From positions 1 to 64,000 of the forward strand of contig DAOMOK010000007.1 in assembly GCA_035444285.1 (NCBI GenBank): 64,000 nucleotides of DNA, read 5' to 3'. The notes under the pieces are model-generated. The model saw only the letters and a list, made by a program, of their open reading frames with translations, was not told where the DNA came from and searched no databases. The number at the start of each line of letters is the position of its first letter. The first letter of the stretch is position 1. Both the position numbers and the translations under genes were made by a program. The stretch comes from CAADGU01 sp035444285 (GTDB lineage Bacteria > Chloroflexota > Anaerolineae > Promineifilales > Promineifilaceae). Below, one piece after another: positions 39,337 to 46,970 of the stretch.

Positions 39337-40427
39337 ATTGTTACCCGCACCGTCGTACCCTCACCGGGGGCGGTGTGCAGTTCTAAGGCGCCCCCGATCA
39401 TCTGCATCCGTTCACGCATACTGGTTAAGCCTAATCCACCGCTTTGCACGGCCGTGGCCACATCAAACCCACAGCCATCATCCCACACCGTCATCTGCAC
39501 ATGATCCCCCTCCTGGCACACCATCACCCGCACCGCGGTGGCATGGGCGTGTTTGATGGCGTTGTTCAACGCCTCCTGGCTGACGTGATAAACCGCTTCC
39601 TCCACCTCTGGCGGCAGGTGAATGTCCCCTTCCACAACAAGCTGATGCTGAATACCGGCGCGACCTTCCACCGCATTCAGCCGGCGCTGCAATGCCTGTA
39701 CCAGCCCATCCTTTTCCAAAGCCGACGGCCGTAGCTTATGCACCAACAAACGCATCTCTTTTAACGCCTGCTGCCCGGTTTCCAATATCTCCGCAAAGTA
39801 CCAGGCAGCACGCTCAAACTGGCCGTTTTGGGCCTGATTACGCCCCGCTTCGGCAAACAACGTGACGCTGTAAAGTGACTGCGTCACCGAATCATGTAGT
39901 TCCCGCGCCAGCCGGTTGCGCTCTTCCATCACCACCACCTGCTCGGCCTTGCGCGCCTTCTCCGCTAACTGCTGCTCCAATTGACGAAACGCCACCATGC
40001 GCCGCGTGTGGTCGCTGACAAAACCCTCCATCACTACTGTACCATCTGGCTGTGTGGCGGGGCGCCCTTTGTCCAGCACCCACCGCTGCTCCCCGGCAGC
40101 GGTGGTAATACGATAAATACAGCGATACGGCCGTGCTTCGGTCACGGCCGTTGCCAGTTCCTCATATACCCCTTCCCGGTCACTTTCCCGGATCAAATCG
40201 GCAAAAGCCGGTGGGCCGTCTGCCGCCAGCGCCGCTGCCGGATAGCCGGTTAGTTCCAAACACCCCTCGCTGGCAAACAACAAGGTGCGTTTTGCATCGT
40301 GGCAGCAGCGGTAAACCATGCCGGGCAGGTTGTGTATGAGGGAAATCAGGCTGGACTCTGGTTGCTTATTCACCGGAGAGGAGATGGGGAGATTGGAGAT
40401 TGGAGATTGTCGAACTCTAATCTCCAA
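39333..40427 (-). CDS. PAS-HisKA_3 sensor histidine kinase
   Basis: A cytosolic histidine kinase of up to 364 residues. A PAS domain (about 30-140; LPGMVYRCCHDAKRTLLFASEGCLELTGY) precedes the HisKA_3 domain with H in RLARELHDSVTQSLYSVTLFAE and a HATPase domain ending GLGLTSMRERMQMIGG. It phosphorylates the NarL-type partner with which it overlaps by 4 bp. The first 22 residues come from a GGAGATTGGAGATT repeat, so the true start may be a GTG near 40373. Confidence 0.9.
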   Translation of the reverse strand: MEIRVRQSPISNLPISSPVNKQPESSLISLIHNLPGMVYRCCHDAKRTLLFASEGCLELTGYPAAALAADGPPAFADLIRESDREGVYEELATAVTEARPYRCIYRITTAAGEQRWVLDKGRPATQPDGTVVMEGFVSDHTRRMVAFRQLEQQLAEKARKAEQVVVMEERNRLARELHDSVTQSLYSVTLFAEAGRNQAQNGQFERAAWYFAEILETGQQALKEMRLLVHKLRPSALEKDGLVQALQRRLNAVEGRAGIQHQLVVEGDIHLPPEVEEAVYHVSQEALNNAIKHAHATAVRVMVCQEGDHVQMTVWDDGCGFDVATAVQSGGLGLTSMRERMQMIGGALELHTAPGEGTTVRVTI

Positions 40428-40440
40428 TCTCCAATCTCCT
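40388..40440. repeat. GGAGATTGGAGATTGG / CCAATCTCCAATCTCC repeat (family C)
   Basis: Three GGAGATT words facing three AATCTCC words. It lies between kamA and the histidine kinase start and overlaps the longest possible kinase N-terminus. Confidence 0.9.
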
Positions 40441-40449
40441 CTACCTTAT

Positions 40450-41871
40450 TCAGGGCACGGCCGTTTCCGGCTCTGCCTCGTTCACAGGCGTGCCGGCGGT
40501 TACTTGTTTAAGCGGTATTTTGGCCTGCTCACCTTCCATGGCGCCCACGCCCAGTGGCTGCCATTTGGCCGCCAGGTCGCCGCTGCGCAAGCGGTGTTCG
40601 CTGCCACCCCGTGCATGGGTACTGCCAAAACCCTCCGGTTCAATGGTCATGCGCTGCCCTTCCAACAGGCCAAGCACCCCTTCCTGCCCCGGTTCCAGGC
40701 GGCGACGTACTTCATACTGCTGCAACTCCACTTCATGCGGGTCATAATCCAACGGCTCGGCGTAAGTGGTAATAAACCCTTCAAAGTTGCGCAGCACGGT
40801 TTTACCCGGCGCTTGCGAAATGATGTAATTGGGCATCACCGGAATCTTGCCGCCGCCGCCGGGCGCATCCACCACATACGTGGGCACGGCATAACCAGAG
40901 GTATGGCCGCGCAGTCCTTCGATGATTTCAATGCCCTTGCTGACGCTGGTGCGGAAATGGCCGGCCCCTTTCACCAGATCGCACTGGTAGAGGTAATACG
41001 GCCGTACCCGAATCTTCACCAACTCATGCACCAACTGCCGCTGGATATGCACCGAATCATTCACGCCCGCCAACAGCACACTCTGGTTGCCCAGCGGCAC
41101 ACCCGCCCGCGACAACCGGTCACAGGCCGCTGCCAGTTCCGGCGTAATCTCTTTGGGGTGGTTCACATGGATATTCATCCACAGCGGGTGGTACTTTGCC
41201 AGCATCTCGCAGAATTCGTCCGTCACCCGCTGCGGCAAAAAGACGGGCACCCGCGAACCGATGCGAATGATCTCGATGTGCGGAATGGCCCGTAAACGTC
41301 CCAAAATCATATCAAGCTGCTTAGGCGCCAGCACCAGCGGGTCGCCGCCAGAAAGCAATACGTCCCGAATTTGTGGCGTTTGCTCGATATAGGCAATTTG
41401 GGCGTCAAACTCCTGGCGGCTGAATGTTTCGCCGGGGTCGCCCACAATGCGGCTGCGGGTGCAGTAACGGCAATAACTGGCGCATTGGGTGGTAATCAGC
41501 ATCAGCACCCGGTCCGGGTAACGATGCACCAGGCCTGGCACGGGCGAATGTTTATCTTCCGCCAGCGAATCTTCCATCATCGCTTCAAAGGGCACAATTT
41601 CGCGGCTGGTGGGGATGATTTGTTTGCGCACCGGGCAGTGAATGTCGTCCGGATCCATCAGGCTGGCGAAGTAGGGCGTAATGTCTACACGGAACAGGTT
41701 ATTGGTCTGCAACGCCTGGCGCTCACTGTCGGTCAGATTGACGACCTGAGCCAGTTCGTCCAGGCTGTTCAGGCGATGGCTCATTTGCCAACGCCAATCG
41801 GTCCATTTTTCGGCGGGTATGTCTTGCCAGAAAGGGGCGCGGGTGTGAATGGTGGGGGTCAATTCATTCAT
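40450..41871 (-). CDS. kamA: Lysine 2,3-aminomutase (KamA family radical SAM/PLP enzyme)
   Basis: A 473-residue radical SAM enzyme. The [4Fe-4S] motif CxxxCxxC is C130, C134 and C137 (QCASYCRYCTRSR), and the PLP-site phrase DAPGGGGKIPVMPNY lies near 340. It interconverts L-lysine and beta-lysine. It follows an ATP-grasp ligase gene on the same strand with a 194-bp gap that holds a repeat. The context suggests use of beta-lysine in an amide or peptide product rather than catabolism; that is inference. Glutamate 2,3-aminomutases share these motifs and cannot be fully excluded. Confidence 0.9.
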   Translation of the reverse strand: MNELTPTIHTRAPFWQDIPAEKWTDWRWQMSHRLNSLDELAQVVNLTDSERQALQTNNLFRVDITPYFASLMDPDDIHCPVRKQIIPTSREIVPFEAMMEDSLAEDKHSPVPGLVHRYPDRVLMLITTQCASYCRYCTRSRIVGDPGETFSRQEFDAQIAYIEQTPQIRDVLLSGGDPLVLAPKQLDMILGRLRAIPHIEIIRIGSRVPVFLPQRVTDEFCEMLAKYHPLWMNIHVNHPKEITPELAAACDRLSRAGVPLGNQSVLLAGVNDSVHIQRQLVHELVKIRVRPYYLYQCDLVKGAGHFRTSVSKGIEIIEGLRGHTSGYAVPTYVVDAPGGGGKIPVMPNYIISQAPGKTVLRNFEGFITTYAEPLDYDPHEVELQQYEVRRRLEPGQEGVLGLLEGQRMTIEPEGFGSTHARGGSEHRLRSGDLAAKWQPLGVGAMEGEQAKIPLKQVTAGTPVNEAEPETAVP

Positions 41872-42006
41872 AGTTAGTCCTCGTCAATAGTGGTTGGATT
41901 TTTACAGTTGTGGCGCGGTTGGAAACCGGCCACCGCAAGTATAGTCCATTATCCTCAAATTGGGGGACGCTGGCATTAGTACCAGGTAACAAAAGAAAGG
42001 AGAGAA

Positions 42007-42062
42007 TGTTTGTAGTAGGCACTTTAGTGCCAACGCAGGCGATAAATCACCTACTACAAACG
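42007..42062. repeat. TTTGTAGTAGG / CCTACTACAAA inverted repeat (family F)
   Basis: Left arm TTTGTAGTAGGCACTTTAG, right arm GCGATAAATCACCTACTACAAA. Its relatives are at 56854-56906 and, more distantly, 50588-50641. Confidence 0.75.
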
Positions 42063-42065
42063 GGG

Positions 42066-43253
42066 TTAACGAGAATGAGGGGTGGTGCGGGGGAGCAGGA
42101 GGGCGGGTTCGGCTACGGCCGTGCCCCCCAATTGATGGATAACCGGGCGTGGCAAATTAAACCGTTCCGCCGCCAGATACAAAATTTCGGTGATGAGCGT
42201 CTCATAAGGCATGCCCTCGGCGCGGGCCATAATGCATACATCACTCACCGCCGGGTTCAGACCTGGCAGTGTGTTAATTTCCAGCAGCATGGGCTGTCCG
42301 GCGGCGTTCAGGCGGAAATCTATGCGCGAAACATCACAGGCGCCGATGGCTTCGGCGGCCTGCCGGGTCAGCGTATACAGTTGGTCGCGCAGATCATCAG
42401 AAATATCGGCCGGGCAGAGGTAGGCCGGCGCGCCACGTTCGTCCAATTCCAGCGATTTGGCGGCATGCCCGTAGACGCCGGGCGTCACACTGCGGCTGGC
42501 GTCAATTTCCAACACGGGGAAGAAATGGTAGCCTTCAAAATTGTAGAGGTACGGCCGTGTTCGCCCCCCCGGAAAACCACGATTGCCAATGTACCCCACC
42601 GTAAATTCACGCCCGGTGAGCAGCTCTTCCACCAGCGCCGGCTGCCGGTACGTTTCAATCACCCAGGCCACCCGCGTTCGCAGCTCCGCCTCATTGCTTA
42701 CGATGGATTGTGGTCCCATGCCCATACCGGTGCCTTCGCAGGCCGGTTTCACAAAAAGCGGATAAGGCAGCGCCGGGTCAATGGGCTGGTCACTGCTGGT
42801 AAATTCTTGAAAGCGCGCCGTTGGCAGCCCCATGCTGTGCCAGATGCGCTTGGTCTGCGTTTTGTCCAGCGACAGGGCATTGGTCAGCACACGCGAAGCC
42901 GTGTAAGGAATGCCCATCAATTCACACAAGGCAGGCACATGCGCTTCGCGGGCGTCGCCACCCATACCTTCGGCAATATTGAAGACAAAATGGGGGCGTA
43001 AGTTGATGAATGTTTCGGGTAAGGTATGGTCGGCCATACAAATGTGGACAAAATGACCGTCGGCTTCCAACGCGGCGGCAATGGACTCCACCGTTTCGCG
43101 GGCGTCAAATTCAGCGCCGGCGTCTGGCGGCTGCCCTGGCTGCCAATACATCTGGCTCTTGAGATTGGCGGTGAGGGCAATGCGCCAGGGAGGTTTGCGC
43201 GAGCCACGTTGAGGAGGGTGTCCGTTGATCTGTAAATTCTCGTAATAATCCAT
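42066..43253 (-). CDS. D-alanine--D-alanine ligase-like ATP-grasp protein
   Basis: A 395-residue ATP-grasp ligase. The N-domain has FNIAEGMGGDAREAHVPALCELMGIPYTAS near 90-119 and the ATP-grasp core has YPLFVKPACEGTGMGM, EELLTGREFTVGYIGN and the C-terminal Mg/ligand motif MLLEINTLPGLNP near 325-337. The extended C-terminus and the replacement of typical Ddl residues suggest a ligase for a non-D-Ala substrate. It precedes kamA, so coupling of beta-lysine is plausible. A hairpin-rich leader with a small ORF lies upstream (43254-43420). Confidence 0.85.
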   Translation of the reverse strand: MDYYENLQINGHPPQRGSRKPPWRIALTANLKSQMYWQPGQPPDAGAEFDARETVESIAAALEADGHFVHICMADHTLPETFINLRPHFVFNIAEGMGGDAREAHVPALCELMGIPYTASRVLTNALSLDKTQTKRIWHSMGLPTARFQEFTSSDQPIDPALPYPLFVKPACEGTGMGMGPQSIVSNEAELRTRVAWVIETYRQPALVEELLTGREFTVGYIGNRGFPGGRTRPYLYNFEGYHFFPVLEIDASRSVTPGVYGHAAKSLELDERGAPAYLCPADISDDLRDQLYTLTRQAAEAIGACDVSRIDFRLNAAGQPMLLEINTLPGLNPAVSDVCIMARAEGMPYETLITEILYLAAERFNLPRPVIHQLGGTAVAEPALLLPRTTPHSR

Positions 43254-43283
43254 CGTTAATGAGTCTCCTTGAACTATAGGAAT

Positions 43284-43323
43284 TTAGAGATTGGCAATTG
43301 ATCAATCTCTAATCTCCAATCTC
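43284..43323. repeat. TTAGAGATTGGC / AATCTCTAATCTCCAATCTCC repeat (family C)
   Basis: A pair of AGAGATTGG and AATCTCTAATC words around GATC, in the leader of the ATP-grasp gene. Confidence 0.75.
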
Positions 43324-43330
43324 CCAAAAA

Positions 43331-43420
43331 TTAAGAGCCATCTACGGCTCTTGGCTCAGTGGATGGCTCTTGCCTCTTCTTCTTCATGTTGCGGGCAGTG
43401 GTCACCACATCGCTGACCAT
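43331..43420 (-). CDS. Candidate 29-aa leader ORF
   Basis: Minus-strand ATG at 43420, TAA at 43331-43333. The peptide (MVSDVVTTARNM, then a KKKRQEPS segment, ending AVDGS) has a natural-looking composition. The SD is weak (GGTG). The stop codon falls inside the T-run side of a hairpin (43334-43370; AGAGCCATC / GATGGCTCT) that would be a minus-strand terminator. A TATGAT -10 lies about 25 bp upstream of the ATG. It could be a leader peptide of an attenuator for the ATP-grasp/kamA unit or a chance ORF. Confidence 0.35.
   Translation of the reverse strand: MVSDVVTTARNMKKKRQEPSTEPRAVDGS
43334..43370 (-). terminator. Hairpin with T-run in the ATP-grasp leader
   Basis: Minus-strand stem AGAGCCATC / GATGGCTCT, followed by TTAATTTTT. 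AGAGCC at 43334 could alternatively pair with GGCTCT at 43346, giving two exclusive structures, as in attenuators. Confidence 0.5.
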
Positions 43421-43498
43421 CACCGATTTCTACGCTGTATCATAGGGTATGGCGGCGTCATTCTCATCCGCAATTTGGTGGATTTTTGGGGAGGATGA

Positions 43499-43516
43499 CT
43501 ACGTCATTTGACGTAG
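43499..43516. promoter_or_regulatory. CTACGTCA-TT-TGACGTAG palindrome (operator candidate 1)
   Basis: A perfect 8-bp-arm inverted repeat upstream of the OmpR-type regulator pair. A near copy lies 77 bp downstream. Confidence 0.45.
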
Positions 43517-43537
43517 AGTAAATTTGGTTAAAGCAGG

Positions 43538-43571
43538 ACGGCCGTGCCCCAAAACCCGTTGGCACGGCCGT
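43538..43571. repeat. Inverted ACGGCCGTGCC pair
   Basis: ACGGCCGTGCC and GGCACGGCCGT around a 12-nt loop. A hairpin built from two ACGGCCGT octamers between the divergent genes. Confidence 0.7.
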
Positions 43572-43578
43572 TCTTCTC

Positions 43579-43593
43579 CGTCATTTGTCGTAG
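43579..43593. promoter_or_regulatory. CGTCATTTGTCGTAG (operator candidate 2)
   Basis: Matches CGTCATTTGACGTAG at 43502-43516 in 14 of 15 positions. About 105 bp upstream of the first regulator gene. Confidence 0.4.
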
Positions 43594-43698
43594 CCCGGTG
43601 TGCAGTTGAGCCAGTTAAGCAGGTCTGTTACAATTGGCTCGCTTTAACATAAACCGTAACCAACTAACAAAAGCAGCAACGTATCAGGCAAATGGTTA

Positions 43699-44430
43699 AT
43701 GACGAATTCAGCGCCCCCTTCTTACCGTATTCTGGTTGTAGATGATAGTGAGATTTCTTTGTATACCGCCGAGCGGTATTTACAAGATTCCGGTTTCCAG
43801 GTGATGACGGCTAATTCAGGCGAGGATGCGCTAACCATCATGGAACAAATGGGGCTGCCACACCTGGCGCTGGTGGACATTAACATGCCCGGCGGTATAG
43901 ATGGTTTTGAGTTTTGTGACAAGATGCACCAATTTTGTGATGTGCCGGTGATTATGCTCACGGCCGTAGACGAAGAAGATGTCATTATCCAGGCCATTGA
44001 AGAGTATGCTGAGGATTACATCAAAAAGCCGGTCACGCCGGGTGAATTGGCCGCCCGTGTCCGGCGTGTACTCTACCGGTTGGGAGATTTTGCCTTTCCA
44101 CTGGAAAGCTACACCCAGGCTGACGCAAATCTGGCTGTTAATTTTGTGCGTGGTGAAGCCATTGTGCGCCAGGAAACGGTGATGCTCACCCCCACCGAAA
44201 CCAAGCTACTTTACCTGCTCATGCGCACGGCCGGTCGGTTGGTCACTTCGAACTACCTGATCCGGCGGCTGTGGCCGGAAGACTCGCCCAAATCGCATGA
44301 AGACCGACTGCGCGTTTACGTACACCGGCTGCGCAACAAAATTGAACTGTCGCCCACCGAACCCCAATACATCCTATCGCGGCGCAATAAAGGGTATATT
44401 TTTACATACGAGGGTTCTAAACATGAGTAA
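43699..44430 (+). CDS. OmpR-type response regulator 1
   Basis: A 243-residue regulator: receiver domain with DD at 15-16, phospho-acceptor D60 in LALVDINMPGG and K near 111, followed by an OmpR/PhoB winged helix (LTPTETKLLYLLMRTAGRLV and RLRVYVHRLRNKIEL). It overlaps the next, closely related regulator by 8 bp. No histidine kinase is adjacent, so both partners depend on kinases elsewhere. The two CGTCATTTG words upstream may be its own binding sites. Confidence 0.92.
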   Translation: MTNSAPPSYRILVVDDSEISLYTAERYLQDSGFQVMTANSGEDALTIMEQMGLPHLALVDINMPGGIDGFEFCDKMHQFCDVPVIMLTAVDEEDVIIQAIEEYAEDYIKKPVTPGELAARVRRVLYRLGDFAFPLESYTQADANLAVNFVRGEAIVRQETVMLTPTETKLLYLLMRTAGRLVTSNYLIRRLWPEDSPKSHEDRLRVYVHRLRNKIELSPTEPQYILSRRNKGYIFTYEGSKHE

Positions 44431-45154
44431 TTCTTTGGAAAATGGCGCCAGGATTCTGGCAGTGGATGATGACCCATTTAACCTGCGCATTGTGCAACAT
44501 GCGCTGGAACAGGCGGGATACCGCGTCCATACGGCGCAATCGGGGGAAGCGGCTCTGGCCCACCTGTCTGAAAAAGGGCTGCCCCACCTGGCGATTGTGG
44601 ATATTCACATGCCGCCAGGGATGAGTGGCTTTGAGTTTTGTTATAACCTGCACCAGTTTAGTGATGTGCCGGTGGTGATGCTGACGGCCGTGAACGAGGA
44701 AGAAACCGTTGTCCAGGGATTGGAAGAACACGCCGAAGATTACATCACCAAGCCGTTCAAGCCGGGCGAACTGGTGGCGCGGGTAAAAGGCGTTTTGCGG
44801 CGCATGGGTACTTTTGCCTATGACCTGGACGCGGTGACCCGCGTAGATGAACGACTGCACATTGATTTTCCGCGTCGCCAGGCGTTGATATATGGCGAAC
44901 CGGTAACGCTAACCCCCACCGAGACCAAACTCCTGTTCATCCTCATGCGGGCTGCCGGGCATACCGTCAATACCGACTTCATTTTGCGGCGGCTCTGGCC
45001 TAACGAACCGGCATTTGAAGACCGGCTGCATGTACACCTGCACCGCCTGCGCCGCAAAATTGAGGATACAGACAAATCACGCCCCCGCTACATTACCTCG
45101 GAACGTGGGCTGGGTTACGTCTTTCGTGCCTCTGCGGAAATGGTTGCCCCGTAA
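44423..45154 (+). CDS. OmpR-type response regulator 2 (paralogue)
   Basis: A 243-residue paralogue of the preceding gene: same length, D60 in LAIVDIHMPPG and the same winged-helix phrases LTPTETKLLFILMRAAGHTV and RLHVHLHRLRRKIED. The ATG at 44423 overlaps the upstream stop (ATGAGTAA), so the pair is translationally coupled. The frame continues further upstream, but only inside the first regulator gene. Such a tandem of near-equal regulators suggests local duplication and heterodimer or sequential regulation. Confidence 0.92.
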   Translation: MSNSLENGARILAVDDDPFNLRIVQHALEQAGYRVHTAQSGEAALAHLSEKGLPHLAIVDIHMPPGMSGFEFCYNLHQFSDVPVVMLTAVNEEETVVQGLEEHAEDYITKPFKPGELVARVKGVLRRMGTFAYDLDAVTRVDERLHIDFPRRQALIYGEPVTLTPTETKLLFILMRAAGHTVNTDFILRRLWPNEPAFEDRLHVHLHRLRRKIEDTDKSRPRYITSERGLGYVFRASAEMVAP

Positions 45155-45225
45155 TCCGTGAGCCGTAATCTGTAATCCGTAATCCGCAGAGCGTCGGATT
45201 ACGCTTTACGGATTACGGATTACGC
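45153..45225. repeat. CCGTAATCTGTAATCCG / CGGATTACGCTTTACGG repeat (family A)
   Basis: Left words CCGTGAGCCGTAATC, right words CGGATTACGGATTACG, between the regulator pair and the Nudix gene. Confidence 0.9.
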
Positions 45226-45228
45226 CCT

Positions 45229-45870
45229 ATGTCCTCCATAACTCTCTCCCACATCCAGGCGGCGCTGGCGCTGGCGTCGTTTGACAGCCAGGCGGCCCAT
45301 TACCTGATGGCGCCGTTAACCCGCCAGGCTAACCGCCCGGCCGATTTACCGGGCGCAGCGCGGATTGGCAGTGTGCTGCTGCTGCTGTATTGCCATCAGG
45401 AAGAATTGCATCTGGCGCTGACACGGCGGCGGGACGATTTGAACTCCCATGCCGGGCAGGTATCCTTTCCCGGCGGGCGGGCGGAGGCGGGCGAGACGCT
45501 GGCGGCGGCGGCGCTGCGGGAAACAGAGGAGGAAGTGGGGGTACGGCCGTCCGCCCTCACCATCCTCGGTGAACTGACCCCCATCTGGATTCCCCCTTCT
45601 GACTTTGAGGTGCATCCCTTTGTGGGTTGGGTGCATAGTGGGGTACGGCCGTCGTTCCAATTGGCCGAAAATGAAGTGGCCGAACTACTGGAGACGCCGC
45701 TCAGCTATCTGCTGCACCCAGACAGCCGCCGCGAAGGGGTCGTTGAACGGCAGGGCTACCGCCTGACCGTACCCTATTTCGACGTGGAAGGCCACATGGT
45801 GTGGGGGGCCACCGCCATCATCCTCAGCGAATTTTTGGAACGCCTGCGTTTCGTCATTCATAATCCGTGA
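45229..45870 (+). CDS. Nudix hydrolase, CoA pyrophosphatase-type
   Basis: A 213-residue Nudix enzyme. VLLLLYCHQEELHLALTRRRDDLNSHAGQVSFPGG is the start of the CoA-diphosphatase signature (only the SHAGQVSFPGG core is diagnostic), directly followed by the Nudix box GGRAEAGETLAAAALRETEEEVG. This matches the NudL/YeaB group, which cleaves CoA to 3'-phosphoadenosine 5'-phosphate and 4'-phosphopantetheine. The C-terminal residues lie in CATAATCCG repeat sequence. It is 75 bp after the regulator pair and lies in the same direction. Confidence 0.88.
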   Translation: MSSITLSHIQAALALASFDSQAAHYLMAPLTRQANRPADLPGAARIGSVLLLLYCHQEELHLALTRRRDDLNSHAGQVSFPGGRAEAGETLAAAALRETEEEVGVRPSALTILGELTPIWIPPSDFEVHPFVGWVHSGVRPSFQLAENEVAELLETPLSYLLHPDSRREGVVERQGYRLTVPYFDVEGHMVWGATAIILSEFLERLRFVIHNP

Positions 45871-45890
45871 CCCGTAATCCGTAATCCGAT
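45856..45890. repeat. ATCCGTGACCCGTAATCC repeat (family A, half copy)
   Basis: A one-sided run CATAATCCGTGACCCGTAATCCG overlapping the Nudix stop. It is followed by GAAGCCCGACTC. Confidence 0.65.
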
Positions 45891-45920
45891 GACCGAAGCC
45901 CGACTCTCCCTTCACTTTCC

Positions 45921-46376
45921 TCACCTTTTCACCACATTGCGGCCGTGCGATTGGTTGAGGAGGGTACGGCCGTATAATTCCAGCGTGTACGTTGCGCAAA
46001 ACAGGGGTGGCACGGCGGTGACGCCGGCCACAGCAACCAGCGAAGACCACGCCGGAGCAGTCAAGGCCCTGTTTTCCGGCGTACCACTGTTGCCGTGAAA
46101 TGTGGGGGATGCAAAACGGCCGTACACGACAATGTGGTGCGAGAGGAAAATGGAGTGGTACGGCCGTGTTTTTTGTGTGAGGGGGTGGAGGGCGACGGCC
46201 GTTGCCCCACCGCGCCATTGCAACGCTTCCTGGCCGTGAAATGCAAAAACAAAGTCGGGCCAGCCAGGACGCGATAGAATGCGATGAGACCCCCCGGATT
46301 GTCGTTTGACGGTCCAACCAATGCGGTTCAGGGCGGCTAACAATCGTTTGGCTTTAACAGAAGGCCACTGGCTCAT
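45921..46376 (-). pseudogene. hicA: HicA-like toxin with aberrant C-terminus
   Basis: Residues 1-47 match HicA mRNA interferases: VKAKRLLAALNRIGWTVKRQ, then the catalytic GGSHRIL and RPGWPDFVFAFH. After FAFH the expected C-terminus (about 20 residues, D-x-x-E-I-G-P-R-M-L in the family) is replaced by about 100 unrelated residues rich in ACGGCCGT codons. An 11-bp direct repeat GCCGTGAAATG flanks the break at 46092-46102 and 46233-46243, suggesting an insertion. It overlaps hicB by 4 bp. The toxin is probably inactive or altered. Confidence 0.65.
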
Positions 46377-46582
46377 GTTGAGGCGAAGGTGATCGAGGTC
46401 AGATTAACCAGGCGTTGGTTTTCGTCTAACTGGTCGGCTAAGATCCGTAGAGCCAGTGCTTTGACTCTGGCAATAGCCTGTTCTGGCGTATTGCCATAAA
46501 CCATGCAGCCGGGAATGTCGGTTATTTCAGCAATCCAACGGCCGTCCGTTTCTTGTTCTGTTTCAATGTGAAAGTCCATCAT
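46373..46582 (-). CDS. hicB: HicB-like antitoxin
   Basis: A 69-residue protein with the HicB partial RNase-H-like fold: MMDFHIETEQETDGRWIAEI, DIPGCMVYGNTPEQAIARVKALALRILADQL. It normally neutralises HicA. The C-terminal DNA-binding domain seen in longer HicB proteins is absent, as in the short class. It is upstream of hicA with a 4-bp overlap. Its partner is damaged. Confidence 0.85.
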   Translation of the reverse strand: MMDFHIETEQETDGRWIAEITDIPGCMVYGNTPEQAIARVKALALRILADQLDENQRLVNLTSITFAST

Positions 46583-46889
46583 TCACCTTCTGCCAGAGGC
46601 ATTGGTCACTTGAATGAAAGGCGACCAACGCCAGAGTAGTTACATACGCCATTGTACCACAAAAAAGTCGACTGCTACGGCTAGGTCTTCCTGGATCGCT
46701 GTGGCTACCTCTCAGCCCGTAGGGATGCTGTTACCACCGCGCCACATTCGTTTGCCGGTCACCAGCCCGTTTACGGCCGTACCCCTTTCATCCCTTCGTC
46801 CGCTCACTCCCTCAACGGAGAACGGCCGTCATGGTATAATGTTGCTGCTTCTGAACAACATAGATACCGGCAGAAGAAAAGGTGTGCTG
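46583..46889. other. 307-bp region between two toxin-antitoxin loci
   Basis: Contains two ACGGCCGT octamers and a TATAAT at 46835-46840 without a good -35. No ORF with a recognisable domain. The TATAAT lies about 50 bp upstream of the ParE-locus ATG and is the likeliest -10 of that locus. Confidence 0.4.
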
Positions 46890-46970
46890 ATGTTAACAAC
46901 ATACGAACGGATTATTACGGTAGAAGAACTGGCAGAATTGGCCTGGCAGGCGCAACAAACCGCGCCATGA
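46890..46970 (+). CDS. 26-aa ORF upstream of a ParE-like toxin
   Basis: ATG preceded by AGAAAAGG (about 5 nt). The peptide is MLTTYERIITVEELAELAWQ followed by AQQTAP. It overlaps the ParE-like gene by 4 bp (ATGA), the usual antitoxin-toxin arrangement, but it is far shorter than normal antitoxins and has no DNA-binding fold. It may be a truncated antitoxin or a small leader. Confidence 0.45.
   Translation: MLTTYERIITVEELAELAWQAQQTAP

Noticed and set aside
46614..46889. A longer 118-residue ORF ending in the 26-aa peptide
   Set aside because: The upstream part has no SD and a random, Ser/Arg/Pro-rich composition that spans a promoter-like TATAAT. The ATG at 46890 has the only SD.
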